Below, in pieces: positions 12,651 through 23,929 of a DNA stretch of 64,000 nt. Made by a program: the position numbers and the translations under genes. This DNA comes from Paramacrobiotus metropolitanus (Eukaryota; Tardigrada; Eutardigrada; Parachela; Macrobiotidae): NCBI RefSeq assembly GCF_019649055.1, contig NW_026570321.1, positions 460,073-524,072 on the forward strand. Reading direction: 5' to 3'. Position 1 is the first letter of the stretch; each line of letters starts with the position of its first letter. The notes beneath the pieces were generated by a model, which did no database searches, was not told the origin of the DNA, and saw only the letters and a list, made by a program, of their open reading frames with translations.

Positions 12651-13108
12651 AACGCGCTATGCGTAGTATGCGCGTATTACGTACGTGTTATGACGTACGT
12701 GTTGTCAGTTCCGTTACGTACGATGTGCTGTTCTTATCTAACGCATTTGATCGCTGATTCCATCGACGATTCTGGTTGAAGGAATGAGTCTGAAGTTTCT
12801 AACTTCAACTAAATCTGTGAGCTTGTTTCTAGCTGAAAGGTCGTGTGACTCTAGGTTAGAAGGAAGTTCATATCTCGTTCTGTTCTGTTCTGTTTGTTCG
12901 TTCGGTTCGGTTTGGTGATTAAACATTTGGGAAGTTCCTGAGTGTTTTGGTTTCGGTAACTTTCGTTAGGCACAGCAATCCGCTCGTACCTAGCGGAAGT
13001 AGGCAGTAGTACCACTTACGGAGTCCAGAGCATATTCCCACTCTACCGATTGAGTAGGTTTGGTCATCTAGTGCGGTTGTCGCGGTGCGACTTCCGCATA
13101 GCATGTCA
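12651..13108 (+). repeat. 5' LTR of the small retrotransposon
   Basis: 458 bp, matching 17373-17830 base for base as far as I can read, at an offset of 4722. It begins AACGCGCTATGCG rather than the canonical TG and ends GTCA just before the primer binding site. It contains a repeated TACGTACG-type patch near its start and a TTCTGTTCTGTTCTG run. Confidence 0.92.
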
Positions 13109-13122
13109 TGGCGCCCAACGGA
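13109..13122 (+). promoter_or_regulatory. primer binding site
   Basis: TGGCGCCCAACGGA starts at the first base after the 5' LTR. The TGG start is complementary to a tRNA CCA tail, and TGGCGCCC resembles the start of Lys-type sites. The exact primer tRNA needs a search against the host tRNA set. Confidence 0.75.
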
Positions 13123-13221
13123 TTTTAACAGCCCCTGGGAATCTGGATCGTCTGGTAAGTGGTACTGTTTTTTCAGCGTTTTGTGTGTTGTGTGGTTGTG
13201 TTGGTTGACCGCGTGGATTCT

Positions 13222-13335
13222 CAGAGAATCCCGTGAGGCAAGGTTCCTAAGTGAGAACCAGGTGCTTGCCCGCAGTGACCTTAGAGGGTTGCGCGAGGCA
13301 CGGTTCCTAAGTGCGAGCCAGGTGCTGGACGGGAG
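13222..13335 (+). repeat. imperfect tandem repeat in the leader
   Basis: Two units of about 60 nt share the pattern GAGGCAxGGTTCCTAAGTG then GCCAGGTGCT/ACCAGGTGCT. They lie between the primer binding site and the likely gag start at 13475, and may be part of a packaging or splicing region. Confidence 0.5.
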
Positions 13336-13474
13336 TCCGTATACTGTACTCGTACTGGTAATTGGTACGGTGTGTACTGAGAAGTGGTGGCGTAAGCCCT
13401 GTTATTGGTGTAGCAGACTTACATCCGGGTTCGGTGACCTGGATTGCTTGTCTGTTGTTTGTGAAGCAGTTGCA

Positions 13475-16393
13475 ATGGATGGTACAGTCACTGAACCATC
13501 AGCATTAACCGCTGAACATGAGGATGGTGTGGAAGAGCCATCAACGGGAAAAAGTAAACCGCCCCGTCGAAGAGGGATGATTAACGTTGACGAGTTTGAA
13601 GCCATGCTGAAGAAGGCGGATTATTTATCCCCGCCTACAGTGCAGTGGTTTCTACCAGAAGACGAAAATGTTGGTGAATTTTGTAAGAAGTGGGAAATTG
13701 TTCTCCCACGTACTGGAGAATTGAGTCAGGAGTGGGTAGAATATGATCTTAATGGTGGTAAAAAACCAGGTGGCTATGATCAGTGGATCCAGGCAGGAAG
13801 GAAGATCCCCGCCCGTAGAACGATTCATCTGACCCTGCATGATTACGATCAGCAGTATGGCACTGAACTGCATGAAAAATGGATGCAGTATCTTGCCAAC
13901 AAAAAGCCTGTTCAGTCAGCAGCAGATAGCAGTAAAGCTCGTCCAGGGTCGGATGTGCAGCAAAGCGGCAGTCTGCAAGCTGCAGTCAATGAGGGCAATG
14001 CACTGTCTGCCAGTGGCTTGAGGTGCGGTACTGAAAAGGATACCGTGGTAATTCAACATTTGGACCTGACAGAAATGAATAAGGTTTTGGAGCAAATTAA
14101 TAATGCTCCAGATTATTCAGCTGTTGTTACTCAAGATCATGATGATAGTGATGCGGAACTGGCTGCGGTAGATAATCAGCGTATTGAAGACGCTGATGTT
14201 CACTACAGTCAGAAAGTTGGGAAAGAAAGCGATGAGTCATCAACCGCTGCCGTAGTTGAACAGTTACGTAAAGAACTGGACGCGGAAAAGTTGCGATATC
14301 ATGCGCTGGTTTTGAAGCATGATGGTTTAGCTGATAAGCATAATGATCTAGTTGATAAATACGACGGTTTGGTTGATCGTCGTAACGAGTTGGCTGATCA
14401 GGTGAACTTGCTTGGCATTATGCGTACTCGAGACGCAAAGTTGATGCAGGACGCGTTCGAGCACGTAAACAAAGAAAGTGAAAAGTTGCAACTGGAAAAA
14501 CGAAAGTTCCAGTTAGAGAAGGAGCAGGCGCAAAAAAGTTTTCAACAAGGCACAGCTGCCTTGAATAAAAAGTATGCGAGTTTTTTGGCTGAACAAACAG
14601 CATTTAAAGTTGCTGTTGATAAGTGGAAAGTTGATCGGAATAGTAGACGCCATTCAGTAAGAGATGACGTCAACTTTGTCCCGCATGTCGAAGCAGATCG
14701 ACGCAGCGTAGTAGTGCAGGATATGGCTGAACCTGTACGAAAGCTGTACAGCGCTGTTCATAAACCTGTCTTTGTGGTAAAGGATAACCACAAACTGGAA
14801 GATTTTCTGGAGTTACGTGAGCGTGCCCACAATTTGCAGGAATGTTTGGGTGAGTCGCGTAGTCCCTCACCAACGATTTCTGAAGTTAGCACGACTGCCT
14901 TGAGTAAAATGGAAGCAAAGGTTGCTGAACTTGATCGTCGCTTAAAAGAACAGGAGGCCAAGGGCGGTAGTACTGTTTCCGCTCCGTTCGACATGGATAA
15001 GTTTACGAATGCTATGAAAGGTGCATTTAGGACGGATACAATGTATCCGGAGAAATTTGATGGGAAAACGGATACAAATAAGGTGGAACAGTTTATCCAG
15101 AGTGTGGATAATTGCAAAAACCACAACAGTTGGTCTGATGGTGACGTCATTAGTAAATGCCTGTCGCGCTGTTTTACTGGTACGGCACTTACCTGGTATC
15201 TCGATAAGTATGATTCCAATAAGATGTTGAAGTGGTCTGAATGGAAGAAAATGATCCGGGAACATTTCTCGGATGAGAAAGATTTAATGGCCGTTCGTGA
15301 TAAGCTTGCTGATCGTCATTTTAATAGTGACGATACACCGAACTCGTATGTGGACTGGTTCACTACGTCGTTCAAGAAGCTGGATCTGAACGAATCTGAA
15401 CGTGTGTACTACCTGAAGCAGGGATTGAAGAAGAACCGTTTCTTTTGGTTCAAGTATATGGAAGAGAAAAGAGTGGCTGATGTCGAAGAGTTTTTGTCAG
15501 AATTGAAGCTGCAGTATAAACTGCGTAATAGTAACCCTTGTGCTGTTTACTCTGATTCAAAACAGTTCGCTGGCAGGAAGCCAGTTGATGCAGATACCAG
15601 TGCAGCTAAGGCTGCTAGTAATGAGGCGAAGAAGTCCGAAGGAAGTGCAGTTGATAATGGTAAGCAGGTCACCATTAATTACGCGAAGTGGTATTTTCCA
15701 GATGGACAGCCGATATGTTTTAAATGCCATGGTGCGCATGTTGGAAAAAAGTTCACCAGTTCGGAACCGCGTAAGCCGATTACAGCGGGACCGCCGGATC
15801 AGGTGATTAAGGCTTACATGTTGAAGAAGTCAATGGGAAAGAATCCCGAAAGTAATAGTTTGGGATCGTTCTTGATGCGTAGGCCGGAAGTAAATTCTTT
15901 CACTGTGCAAGTTAAATGTGCACAAGTTGCTGAAGGTGACGAAGCTTGCAGTGGGGGCGATGCCGCCCAGGTTAAGTTCTGCTCGGTACGCCATCCGATG
16001 GGGCGCTCGCTTTGCAGTGGGGGTGCTCAGGCTCGTGTGGATTGGCGTCGGAAGCAAAGTGGCAGTGCTTATGTGAAGCGCTTGAAGTTTCTGATCAAGA
16101 ATCCCGAGGCAGAGATGAGTAGGGATGAAAAAGAGATCGTGAAAGGATTTCATGTTTATCGTGGTATCGTGTACCGTAGCAAAGGCGGTAGGTACGGTAG
16201 ACACCGCGTAGTCGTACCGGAAGCTAGCCGTCAGGACTTGTTGCGAGACTGCCATGAAAGCTTTCATGCTGATAATTTGCATGATTATTGGTCAGTCCGT
16301 AAGTATGTTTTGCGGAACTATTACTGGCCTGGAATGAATGCTGAATTGTGGAAAATCGAAGCACAATGTGAGCAATGTAGTGCTCATGTTTAA
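13475..16393 (+). CDS. gag: Gag fused to integrase zinc-binding domain
   Basis: The open frame extends upstream to 13085, inside the LTR. The first ATG that starts protein-like sequence is at 13475 (MDGTVTEPSAL), giving about 972 residues. In order: an acidic N-terminus; a coiled coil with LADKHNDLVDKYDGLVDRR heptad-like repeats (about residues 265-390); a Gag core (YPEKFDGKTDTNKVEQF to EFLSELKLQYK, about 520-690); and a CCHC-like knuckle CFKCHGAHVGKKF in which the last Cys is Phe. The C-terminus carries an integrase HHCC-type zinc-binding domain (ESFHADNLHDYW to CEQCSAHV) and then stops. The Gag-integrase fusion arises by loss of the protease-RT-RNase H block. CAGTGGGGG motifs at about 15950 and 16015 lie in the junction region. 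Confidence 0.85.
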   Translation: MDGTVTEPSALTAEHEDGVEEPSTGKSKPPRRRGMINVDEFEAMLKKADYLSPPTVQWFLPEDENVGEFCKKWEIVLPRTGELSQEWVEYDLNGGKKPGGYDQWIQAGRKIPARRTIHLTLHDYDQQYGTELHEKWMQYLANKKPVQSAADSSKARPGSDVQQSGSLQAAVNEGNALSASGLRCGTEKDTVVIQHLDLTEMNKVLEQINNAPDYSAVVTQDHDDSDAELAAVDNQRIEDADVHYSQKVGKESDESSTAAVVEQLRKELDAEKLRYHALVLKHDGLADKHNDLVDKYDGLVDRRNELADQVNLLGIMRTRDAKLMQDAFEHVNKESEKLQLEKRKFQLEKEQAQKSFQQGTAALNKKYASFLAEQTAFKVAVDKWKVDRNSRRHSVRDDVNFVPHVEADRRSVVVQDMAEPVRKLYSAVHKPVFVVKDNHKLEDFLELRERAHNLQECLGESRSPSPTISEVSTTALSKMEAKVAELDRRLKEQEAKGGSTVSAPFDMDKFTNAMKGAFRTDTMYPEKFDGKTDTNKVEQFIQSVDNCKNHNSWSDGDVISKCLSRCFTGTALTWYLDKYDSNKMLKWSEWKKMIREHFSDEKDLMAVRDKLADRHFNSDDTPNSYVDWFTTSFKKLDLNESERVYYLKQGLKKNRFFWFKYMEEKRVADVEEFLSELKLQYKLRNSNPCAVYSDSKQFAGRKPVDADTSAAKAASNEAKKSEGSAVDNGKQVTINYAKWYFPDGQPICFKCHGAHVGKKFTSSEPRKPITAGPPDQVIKAYMLKKSMGKNPESNSLGSFLMRRPEVNSFTVQVKCAQVAEGDEACSGGDAAQVKFCSVRHPMGRSLCSGGAQARVDWRRKQSGSAYVKRLKFLIKNPEAEMSRDEKEIVKGFHVYRGIVYRSKGGRYGRHRVVVPEASRQDLLRDCHESFHADNLHDYWSVRKYVLRNYYWPGMNAELWKIEAQCEQCSAHV
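15948..16024 (+). repeat. PPT-like GCAGTGGGGG copies at the deletion junction
   Basis: GCAGTGGGGG occurs at about 15948 and 16014, again at about 16889, and as the real polypurine tract at 17363-17371. Two copies sit where the Gag part passes into the integrase part. They may mark template-switch or deletion endpoints. Confidence 0.55.
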
Positions 16394-17360
16394 GTTTTGG
16401 CTGCTACGTTATAAGTCCGCTGTTCTCTTGTCGGTGGTGTACTGACAGTATAAGTTGCGTTTACTCATAACCGCAGGATTTATCAGCAAAAAAAAGGGAT
16501 GCTGATTGCTGAAGTGTCAGAAAGTTATAAAAACTTGTTGACTGGGGAAAAGAAGTACTTATTAATCGAGTACTGTGTTGTGCGCCGTAGCCGCCGGTGT
16601 GGTAGCTACGTGCATGGAAACGCTGTACTGTCGTGCGGCGTTCGACTGATTTGGAAATGACTTTTGGCTCCTTTCTGATTTCTGCGTTTGAGCAGTAAAA
16701 CAATCTCTGTTTGATTTTGATAACTGGATGTTTATAATCCATTTGGGATTGAATCAATCATTCGAAAGTAATTGGATAATTTAGGTGGCGTTCTGTTTGA
16801 TCATTGTTAAGAACCATGCTATCGTATCGGTTCTTGTGATCTATTTGTGATTGACTGTGTTCCATCGTTTAACTAAAAGTGCAGGCTTGCAGTGGGGGTA
16901 ATTGCCAGTTATTAGTGGAAATTGAATATTCACTTTTTGGTGCACTGAAGATGCTGATAATGATCGGTATTTGCCCGTTCTGATCTGTGTTTTTGATTGA
17001 TTGGCTGTGGCCTGTGCTTATCGGAATGCTTGCCATTTCTGATGTAATTGGCCTGTCGGATTGCGGATCCTCGAGCTCTTCGGAGGGAGAGGATTGATAA
17101 AAACCTTACCTGGATACGAAACGTTTGGATGGACTGACGATAAAACTGGACGCGCATGGAACGAGGAACTTCGGAGGACTTGGACGGAAAACAAACTCCA
17201 TCAACTTGGACCTCCATTTGAACCCCCGTCACACCCCGGATTCCACACGCGAATGATGAAACGGATCCTCTAGGATTACGGTACTTCCTGGATTTCGATT
17301 TTCTTTGATTTGGGTTTGTGTTTGTTTGTTTGCTTTGATTAACGCGGACGTTAATTCTGT
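16394..17360 (+). other. 3' noncoding interior of the small retrotransposon
   Basis: No long frame is present. The stretch contains one further GCAGTGGGGG copy near 16889 and ends at the polypurine tract. A short frame 17061-17273 reads like retroelement remnant but is not assignable. Confidence 0.5.
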
Positions 17361-17371
17361 AGCAGTGGGGG
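17361..17371 (+). promoter_or_regulatory. polypurine tract
   Basis: AGCAGTGGGGG lies immediately 5' of the 3' LTR at the place expected for plus-strand DNA priming. Confidence 0.7.
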
Positions 17372-17372
17372 T

Positions 17373-17830
17373 AACGCGCTATGCGTAGTATGCGCGTATT
17401 ACGTACGTGTTATGACGTACGTGTTGTCAGTTCCGTTACGTACGATGTGCTGTTCTTATCTAACGCATTTGATCGCTGATTCCATCGACGATTCTGGTTG
17501 AAGGAATGAGTCTGAAGTTTCTAACTTCAACTAAATCTGTGAGCTTGTTTCTAGCTGAAAGGTCGTGTGACTCTAGGTTAGAAGGAAGTTCATATCTCGT
17601 TCTGTTCTGTTCTGTTTGTTCGTTCGGTTCGGTTTGGTGATTAAACATTTGGGAAGTTCCTGAGTGTTTTGGTTTCGGTAACTTTCGTTAGGCACAGCAA
17701 TCCGCTCGTACCTAGCGGAAGTAGGCAGTAGTACCACTTACGGAGTCCAGAGCATATTCCCACTCTACCGATTGAGTAGGTTTGGTCATCTAGTGCGGTT
17801 GTCGCGGTGCGACTTCCGCATAGCATGTCA
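17373..17830 (+). repeat. 3' LTR of the small retrotransposon
   Basis: A direct copy of 12651-13108, followed by the ATATT target duplication at 17831-17835. The first codon of gene B lies 84 bp further on, so this LTR may supply or disturb that gene's promoter or leader. Confidence 0.92.
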
Positions 17831-17913
17831 ATATTTGTGTGCGTAGCTGGGCGGTCATCTTTGGTCGGTACGTGAAAGCTACCGAAGTCAGTCTAAGATT
17901 TCAAATCGCCGCA

Positions 17914-19830
17914 ATGCATATTTACGAAGACCACACCGGATGCGTCAGGCTCGGTGCATGGAATGCAGTGGACGTTCTCGTCGACGGTGGGCTCCAGTAC
18001 GGTCATATTACCAATGTCGTGGAAGGGGGACTCATCATCGATTTTGGCTGTGCTACACAGCGGATGCGGTTTGTTGAATACCAGAACATTTTCAACAGCC
18101 AGACTGCGAATTTCGTACATCCTCTTCCAGGAGAGGAGGCGCAAGTACTGCTACGCCATCGACCAGACAGTGCATGGGCATGGTACTCCGGAGCCAGATT
18201 GTCCGCTTCGACGGCCAACGGGAAATTCGTAGAGGTACATTTACCACATGGCACCACGAAAGAGCTTGTGCCGTCCAGTCAAGTGCGTCCGCTCGCCCTC
18301 TCACCTACAGTTAGCTCTTTTTCATACAATCTGCGAGTACGCGAAAAGGATTTCGTTGTCCGCTCCTGTTCGTTGCCGGCTGATTTTTGGTCAAGAGGAT
18401 CGCGAGTACTGAGAGAGACCTTTAAGCATTTGTTGAATAGCGAACACAAAGTGCTGTGCACACTGCTTAGCCAGATGCTCCTTTACTTGCAACGCGGCAC
18501 TGACACTCCGTTGCAGCCCGATACAGTGGTAAGACTTTTTGCGATGGAAGTACAAGTATGAAGTAATCCTCGTAGTTTTAGACAAAATTCGCACAAAAAG
18601 CAAATTTATTTTAGGAAACTGGTATCAGATTCAACAGAAAGATGCAACTACTTGTTACGCATTAGATCGAATCATCGCTTTTATAAGCTTGAGTCGTGAC
18701 CGATTGTCATTGGCAGGAAGCGTTGTATCTGAAGGCGAAGGATTACGAGAAAATTGGTCGTACTCCACTTTGGATACTGGAAGAAACGGAGACCAAGGAG
18801 CCAGACAGAAAACGTAAGACTTGTGGAAAGCGCAACATCGGTCTGCCTCTATCAGTTGAACTGCTGGTGGAGATCTTCCAGTCACTTGACTCAATTAACC
18901 GTTTTCGCTGCCGCCGCACGTGTGGTCTGTGGAACCGTATTCTCACCACCGCAGCTTATTTCCCGGATGTGTGTGTGGTATGCTATGCCGAGGAAGAGGA
19001 CTGTTTGAGTTCCGCTGTGAATGCATACTTCTCGATGGCGAGCTGCTTATTGAAGTGTACGGACACTCATACCAAGACGCTGGTTTTCGCCCACATGGAC
19101 TGGCCTCAGTTGCTGAACGCTTCGTCAGTGTTGGAATCCGACATTTGCATTCCAAAAATAATCTTCTATCACTGTTCATTTGGAGAATATAACTTTGATT
19201 GGGGGTCTATGGTGGTGGACGAAATAGCCACTATGTGTGGAACCTTTGATGCAGTTGTGTTGAAGAAGTGCCATCTGAGCGAGCTTTCGTTATCGGCAAC
19301 TATACTGCAGCACTCATTCTGCACACAGTCACCAGAGCGGCTACGGGAGCAGCTGTGGGATCTTTTTGAGAACAACCTTAATCTGGAGGAACCGATTAAT
19401 CAGACAGCTCTGCGGGAAAAGATCGCCAACTGTACAGATTCCTACCCAATTGTGCCGGTGAGTACCAACCGTTTGCATTTTCTAGCTTCAGCCAGTAGAT
19501 TTTTGTTTTCAGCCTGCGCAACCAAGAAACCTCTTCAAAATTTTTAAATAATCTAATTTTAAGACGGTAAACGGTTTGCTCGGGTGCGGTTCATGAATAA
19601 CCTTCACAAGTTGTTTTATATCGCAAACTGGTAACGGTTTGTTTGCTTGCGGTTCATTATTACGAAACCTTTTCAGATTGATAATTCACCGCTGATGCGG
19701 CATCAGATTAATGCACTTTTTTTATGGATTTTCACAGATTCTTGAGACCTTTCAAAAAATTGACCCACGTTTGTCACTGCTTATCGTGGTCAAGAATGGA
19801 CGGTATCTACAATTCCCAATCTGGATGTGA
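17914..19830 (+). CDS. gene B: Tudor-like plus F-box protein, three exons
   Basis: Exons 17914-18555, 18717-19457 and 19738-19830 give 491 residues, with every junction in phase 0. Junctions are donor CAA|GTATGA, acceptor CATTGGCAG, donor CCG|GTGAGT and acceptor GGATTTTCACAG. Start MHIYEDHTG is the first ATG with protein-like sequence after the LTR target duplication. Residues about 15-130 form a beta-rich module (VLVDGGLQYGHITNVVEG) resembling a Tudor/SH3-type barrel (inference). Exon 2 begins with a charged stretch and then an F-box (LPLSVELLVEIFQSLDSINR, then CRRTCGLWNRIL), followed by a leucine-rich region. Exon 3 adds a short C-terminus ending QFPIWM. The expected role is substrate choice in a Skp1-Cullin ubiquitin ligase. 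The parallel minus-strand paralog is gene A. An AATAAA at 20080-20085 could be its polyadenylation signal. Confidence 0.72.
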
Positions 19831-20366
19831 ACAAGCTGACAAAGCTAACGCTTGCGGCTTTGAGTAAAATGCTGGAATGATTCATTGACCAGCGGTACAG
19901 GTGCTGTAGACAAGTTTGTATGAAGAAGCAGTTATTTCTCTACGAGGTAGCCATTATAAATACTTTTTTATGTTTTTCTGGTCCTGATCGGTTTCTGAGA
20001 GAATCGCAGCAGTGGATGATTGTTCTGTCATACCGATGGTTCAAATTTAAGTGGGCAAATGCTCGTATGCGAGTACACCAATAAAACTTGTTTAAAATTG
20101 TTGAAAAACAAACCTACTTCTAATATTATACCACGTTATGTTCTTAAAACAGCTGGCTGATATCTGCTTGCGACAAGTAAACTTTGCCTGACCAAAACAA
20201 AGGTGACGAAACCGGTCTACAGATTCAGATTGAACCGTGACCGGGTGACATTGTTATGAATTACAGACCTCCGTAAATTAGTTAACGTGCTAACTATCTT
20301 TATAATGATGATTCCGTCATAAACGACAAGCATCAGGTACGGCATAGGTACGTGCGTCACTGCGCA
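19831..20366. other. 3' intergenic gap between convergent genes
   Basis: Gene B ends on the left and the GPCR gene ends on the right. AATAAA at 20080-20085 is a candidate polyadenylation signal for gene B. No other gene is seen. Confidence 0.45.
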
Positions 20367-21905
20367 TTAATGTCCAATGTCGACTACGGCATCATGCGAC
20401 ACACTGTGTGTCAGGGTCAGCCGCCGCGGCAGATGGAACAACGGCATCACGCGGAAATTGCCGTCGTTGCGACGGTGTTGAATGGCTCGCCAGACGATCT
20501 CCCGAAGATCCGGCAAGGATAGCGTAAAGATAATGGGATAGATTACCGCTTCCAGCTGGTACAGCATCATCAACCAGAAGACGGTCATGGGGTACTCATC
20601 GACTGCCAGAATCGGAAGTGCCACGGCCGCCGGCGTCCAACAAATGAAGACGGTAATGGTCACTATTGTTAAAAGAAGAAAAGCTTTGCTTTCGGCTCTC
20701 ACGACAGGGCTTTTCTTCGTGGTAAGATGAATGGGACTGATCATGGCTGCCTACAATGAAAAAGAGCAAATGCAGATAGTTTTAACATCCGGGAGATCAT
20801 GTAAAATGCAAGCTATTGTGTATCTTCAGTTGTAGTTTTACAGAATGCAATCTTGGCATATATTGCTGCGCTTTGCTGGGACATCTTGATGTAATTACAG
20901 TACAATCATCAGAAATACGAATTTTTTGTTACAGCGAACGCAAAAATTAACATTCTGTTTACTCTTTGCAGTACGTACTGAGGTACGTAGACTTTTGTGT
21001 GCAGTGCCCACATTTTCCATTTAAAAAATTATAAACTGAAACGTAAAAAATAAAAAAAATAAAAAATATAGCCTTATCTAAAATATGGGCCATGAAAACA
21101 GGTTATCAGCGCTTTACTGATACTTAATTACAGTATATCTATATACGAGTGCATATGTACTCGTATTTAAGAACAGTACAATACATGTACCTGTACCGGC
21201 GTTGTGATGTTCGCTAGATCTTTGCGCGATTCCTTGCATTCGCTTGCGACGGAAGTAGACAACCAGTGGATACTGACCAAGCGTTACACCCAGCGTAGCG
21301 AGTGAAAGACCCATGTAGAAGTATAGCCACACTTGCTGATAGGGCGACAGTGCAAAGTTCAGAACACACCCGGCTTCGGTTTCCGGTAGTCTGTAAACCA
21401 TCGCGTCCACAACAACCACCGGTACGCCGATAGCATGACCGGTGATCCAGCAACTACTACATAGGGCAACTGCAATGCATGTGTTATGACGTTGACGGTA
21501 CTGCACGGGGAAAACTATGGCGCAGAACCGGCTAATGGAGATCGTAGTGTGCAGCAGAACTGCGATTCCGGACAGCGTCCAAAAGGCGTACAAATAAAAG
21601 GTGCACCAGGAACGACCCCAACACCACATTGCGAACAGGCTGTTAATGGCGTCCAGTGGTCCACAGCATATCGCAAACGTAAAATTAGCCAGAAGGAGGG
21701 CAAAGGCGTAGACGTGAAATCCACGGCAGATATGAGAGTTTGCAATGTACACCATTAGCAAACTGCCATTCAGTAGAAACGTTGAAATCGTGATGGGCAG
21801 TGATACCGCAGGAACAACTGTCCAGGTTACCGGGTTGGTTCCCGAGGCACAAACGTCGGCAGTGAAGTTGGAAAATGAGCTGTTATTCGCCATTTCGGAA
21901 GTCAT
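20367..21905 (-). CDS. rhodopsin-like GPCR, two exons
   Basis: Proposed exons are complement(21191..21905) and complement(20367..20746), with donor ACAG|GTACAT, acceptor TTGTAGGCAG and a 444-nt intron; the frame is kept. The start at 21905 gives an extracellular N-terminus with glycosylation sites (NNSS, NFT). The same frame extends to 22097, but that extra part is not receptor-like. TM1-TM5 lie in exon 1 and TM6-TM7 in exon 2. Conserved marks are a Cys before TM3 (CWGRSWCTFY) and CWTP in TM6. The DRY box is SRF, and the TM7 NPxxY site reads VIYPIIF, so both activation motifs are altered. An orphan chemosensory or peptide receptor is likely; the ligand is unknown. Confidence 0.8.
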
Positions 21906-22529
21906 AAGCCAGTCAAAAATTTTAAAGGCAAACAAAATTATTTTGGTGAGGTGCCTTATGCAGGGAGGAAAGGTCACACCCTTCGGTGCACACTTTGAAC
22001 GGACCAGATTTCGCGATTTATAAGGCATGATAATTGTATAAGTTTTTGTACCATTTGTACAAACCACGCGGAGAACCGCGACACTGAAACATAACACTCG
22101 AGAAAAAATTAGTCGTTTCGAGGCAAAATTAGGCAGCTCCGTGCTTATATTTTAATGGTCACCTAGGCTCTGTGCGAAAATTTAAAAACAGCCTCCAGCC
22201 CGCATGAGTAGTCCCTGAGACAATGTTACCAATTAAACATATGTCAATGCGGTAGTTAAGATCATTAGCCGAATTTCAGGTTTACCCGAAATTATTCAAC
22301 GGAAACGAGCGCATCCAGACATCGGGCATTAAAGGGTATATCATAATTATTTGCGGTGCATAATGATTCCCATGCTTGTTAACACATGCAATGTAGCCCG
22401 AATGCATTAACTGACCTAATGGTGATAGCATGGCAAAATAAACATTACGTAGTGTAGTGTTATGCCTTGGTGATAGTGTCTCTCCTAACGCGGCATATCA
22501 TATTATTCACGCATGAAACAAACATTTCA

Positions 22530-22770
22530 GTTAACGAGCTTTCTGCGAACCAAACCACAGCAGTCTTTATGATGGGCTGTGGTACAGTACAATACTTACC
22601 TACAATATATCGTATAGTGTTACAAAGACCCATTAAGAAATTATCTAAGGTGCCACTAAGGAAACATGAAAGACCGGGAAGTCTAGAATATCGTTATCCG
22701 TACTTCCATTATATAGAATCCGTTTTTCCTCTTTGAAGACCGTCCAAGAAACCAATAAGAGTACCCACGA
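22530..22770 (+). repeat. segmental duplication anchor 1a
   Basis: Shares several short blocks with 31010-31285, such as TTTCTGCGAAxCAAACCA, ACAAAGAxCCATTAAG and TTGAAGACxGTCCAAGAAACC. The copies are diverged but colinear. Confidence 0.5.
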
Positions 22771-23929
22771 ATGAGAAATGCTGTAATGGATTACGGGAAA
22801 CAGCTTTTGCCGGGTGTTTCCTAAAATTAATGCGCAGATTCGTAATCCGTTAGGCTTTCGTGGCTGTTATACTGACGAAGATGCAGAACGTTGCACTATG
22901 CACAGTCCGCAGACAATGAGATACATAATTTTAGGTTATCAAGACAATTGTAATGTTCTCCAAAATTTGATAAATAAAAGTGGAATAGGAACGAGTATAC
23001 AAAACGGGCATACAAAACTCTAGGCTTTTTTTGTCAGTTTTCGTCATTTGGACAAATGGGGCGTAAGCTGCGTAACTGTTGTGCTTTTGTCATTATGATA
23101 CAGTCTTCGTTGCTAGTTTTCATAAGAGTTTTCCGGGGTATTCCGGATTCGTCAAAGATTTTGAATAACACTATCGAATTTGGCTGTTTTTTAATGCTTT
23201 TAAAGTTTGAAGCATTTTAACGCGAGGCTCCCAGCGAGCGGCTCGTTTCCTTTGCGGTAACTCATATTACGCGGTCATAAGACGACGTAACATCGTACGC
23301 ACCTGAAGATACGTCAGAAAAATGCTCCCGTGGATAACCTAGATTTAATTAAATTTAAAGTTACTAAAAAATGCACCAGTTCGTTTATGACGGTTTCTGC
23401 CGTCTTGGTTTTCAATAGCTTACAAATGGCAGGTCTCTTCCTTCCGTCAAAAGGTTAATCAGAAATTTAAATTCATATACAGTAGCCGAAACACAAACAC
23501 AAGCTACTGTAACGTACTAAACTACTGTAAGGGCGGGACGCTCCGCCCTCCTGAGTAGCTATTCGCTGTTTCTGGGGATTTCCACCCCGCACATTGCTGC
23601 GCTGTTTTGACGGATCTGCAACACAGTTGCACTGGCTGCAGGATCCTTCCTCGTTAGTCTGGTGTTGCTGCGCCACGGTGCGCATTAGATTCGGCAATAA
23701 AGCCTCATCCGGGTTCACCGCTGTTCGCTGTCGAGGATACGCGTGGCGCCCATACGGCCCCGCGTTATACTACCAAAAAGATAATTGTACCGTGCGCAGC
23801 CAGATGCTACAATTAAGGCGATTGGCGATGCTGGGGCACAGATTCTGCCTGTCGCCTCAAAGTGTGTCCCGTAATACTTGTACTTTTCCATTTCACAAAT
23901 TCCGATGTTCCATTCTGCAGTGGTACTGA

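Larger units (their letters stand above)
12651..17830 (+). mobile_element. non-autonomous LTR retrotransposon, internally deleted
   Basis: Two direct LTRs (12651-13108 and 17373-17830, 458 bp, identical by eye) flank a 4.3-kb interior. The five bases ATATT occur immediately before the left LTR (12646-12650) and immediately after the right LTR (17831-17835), a typical 5-bp target-site duplication. A TGGCGCCC primer binding site abuts the left LTR, and a purine tract AGCAGTGGGGG abuts the right LTR. The interior encodes Gag and only the zinc-binding front of integrase. Protease, RT, RNase H and the integrase catalytic core are absent, so movement would need proteins from another copy. Identical LTRs imply a recent insertion. 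Confidence 0.92.

Noticed and set aside
17460-17826. Two minus-strand frames (62 and 61 residues) repeated identically at 12738-13104
   Set aside because: They lie inside the LTRs and repeat only because the LTRs are identical; composition is not protein-like.
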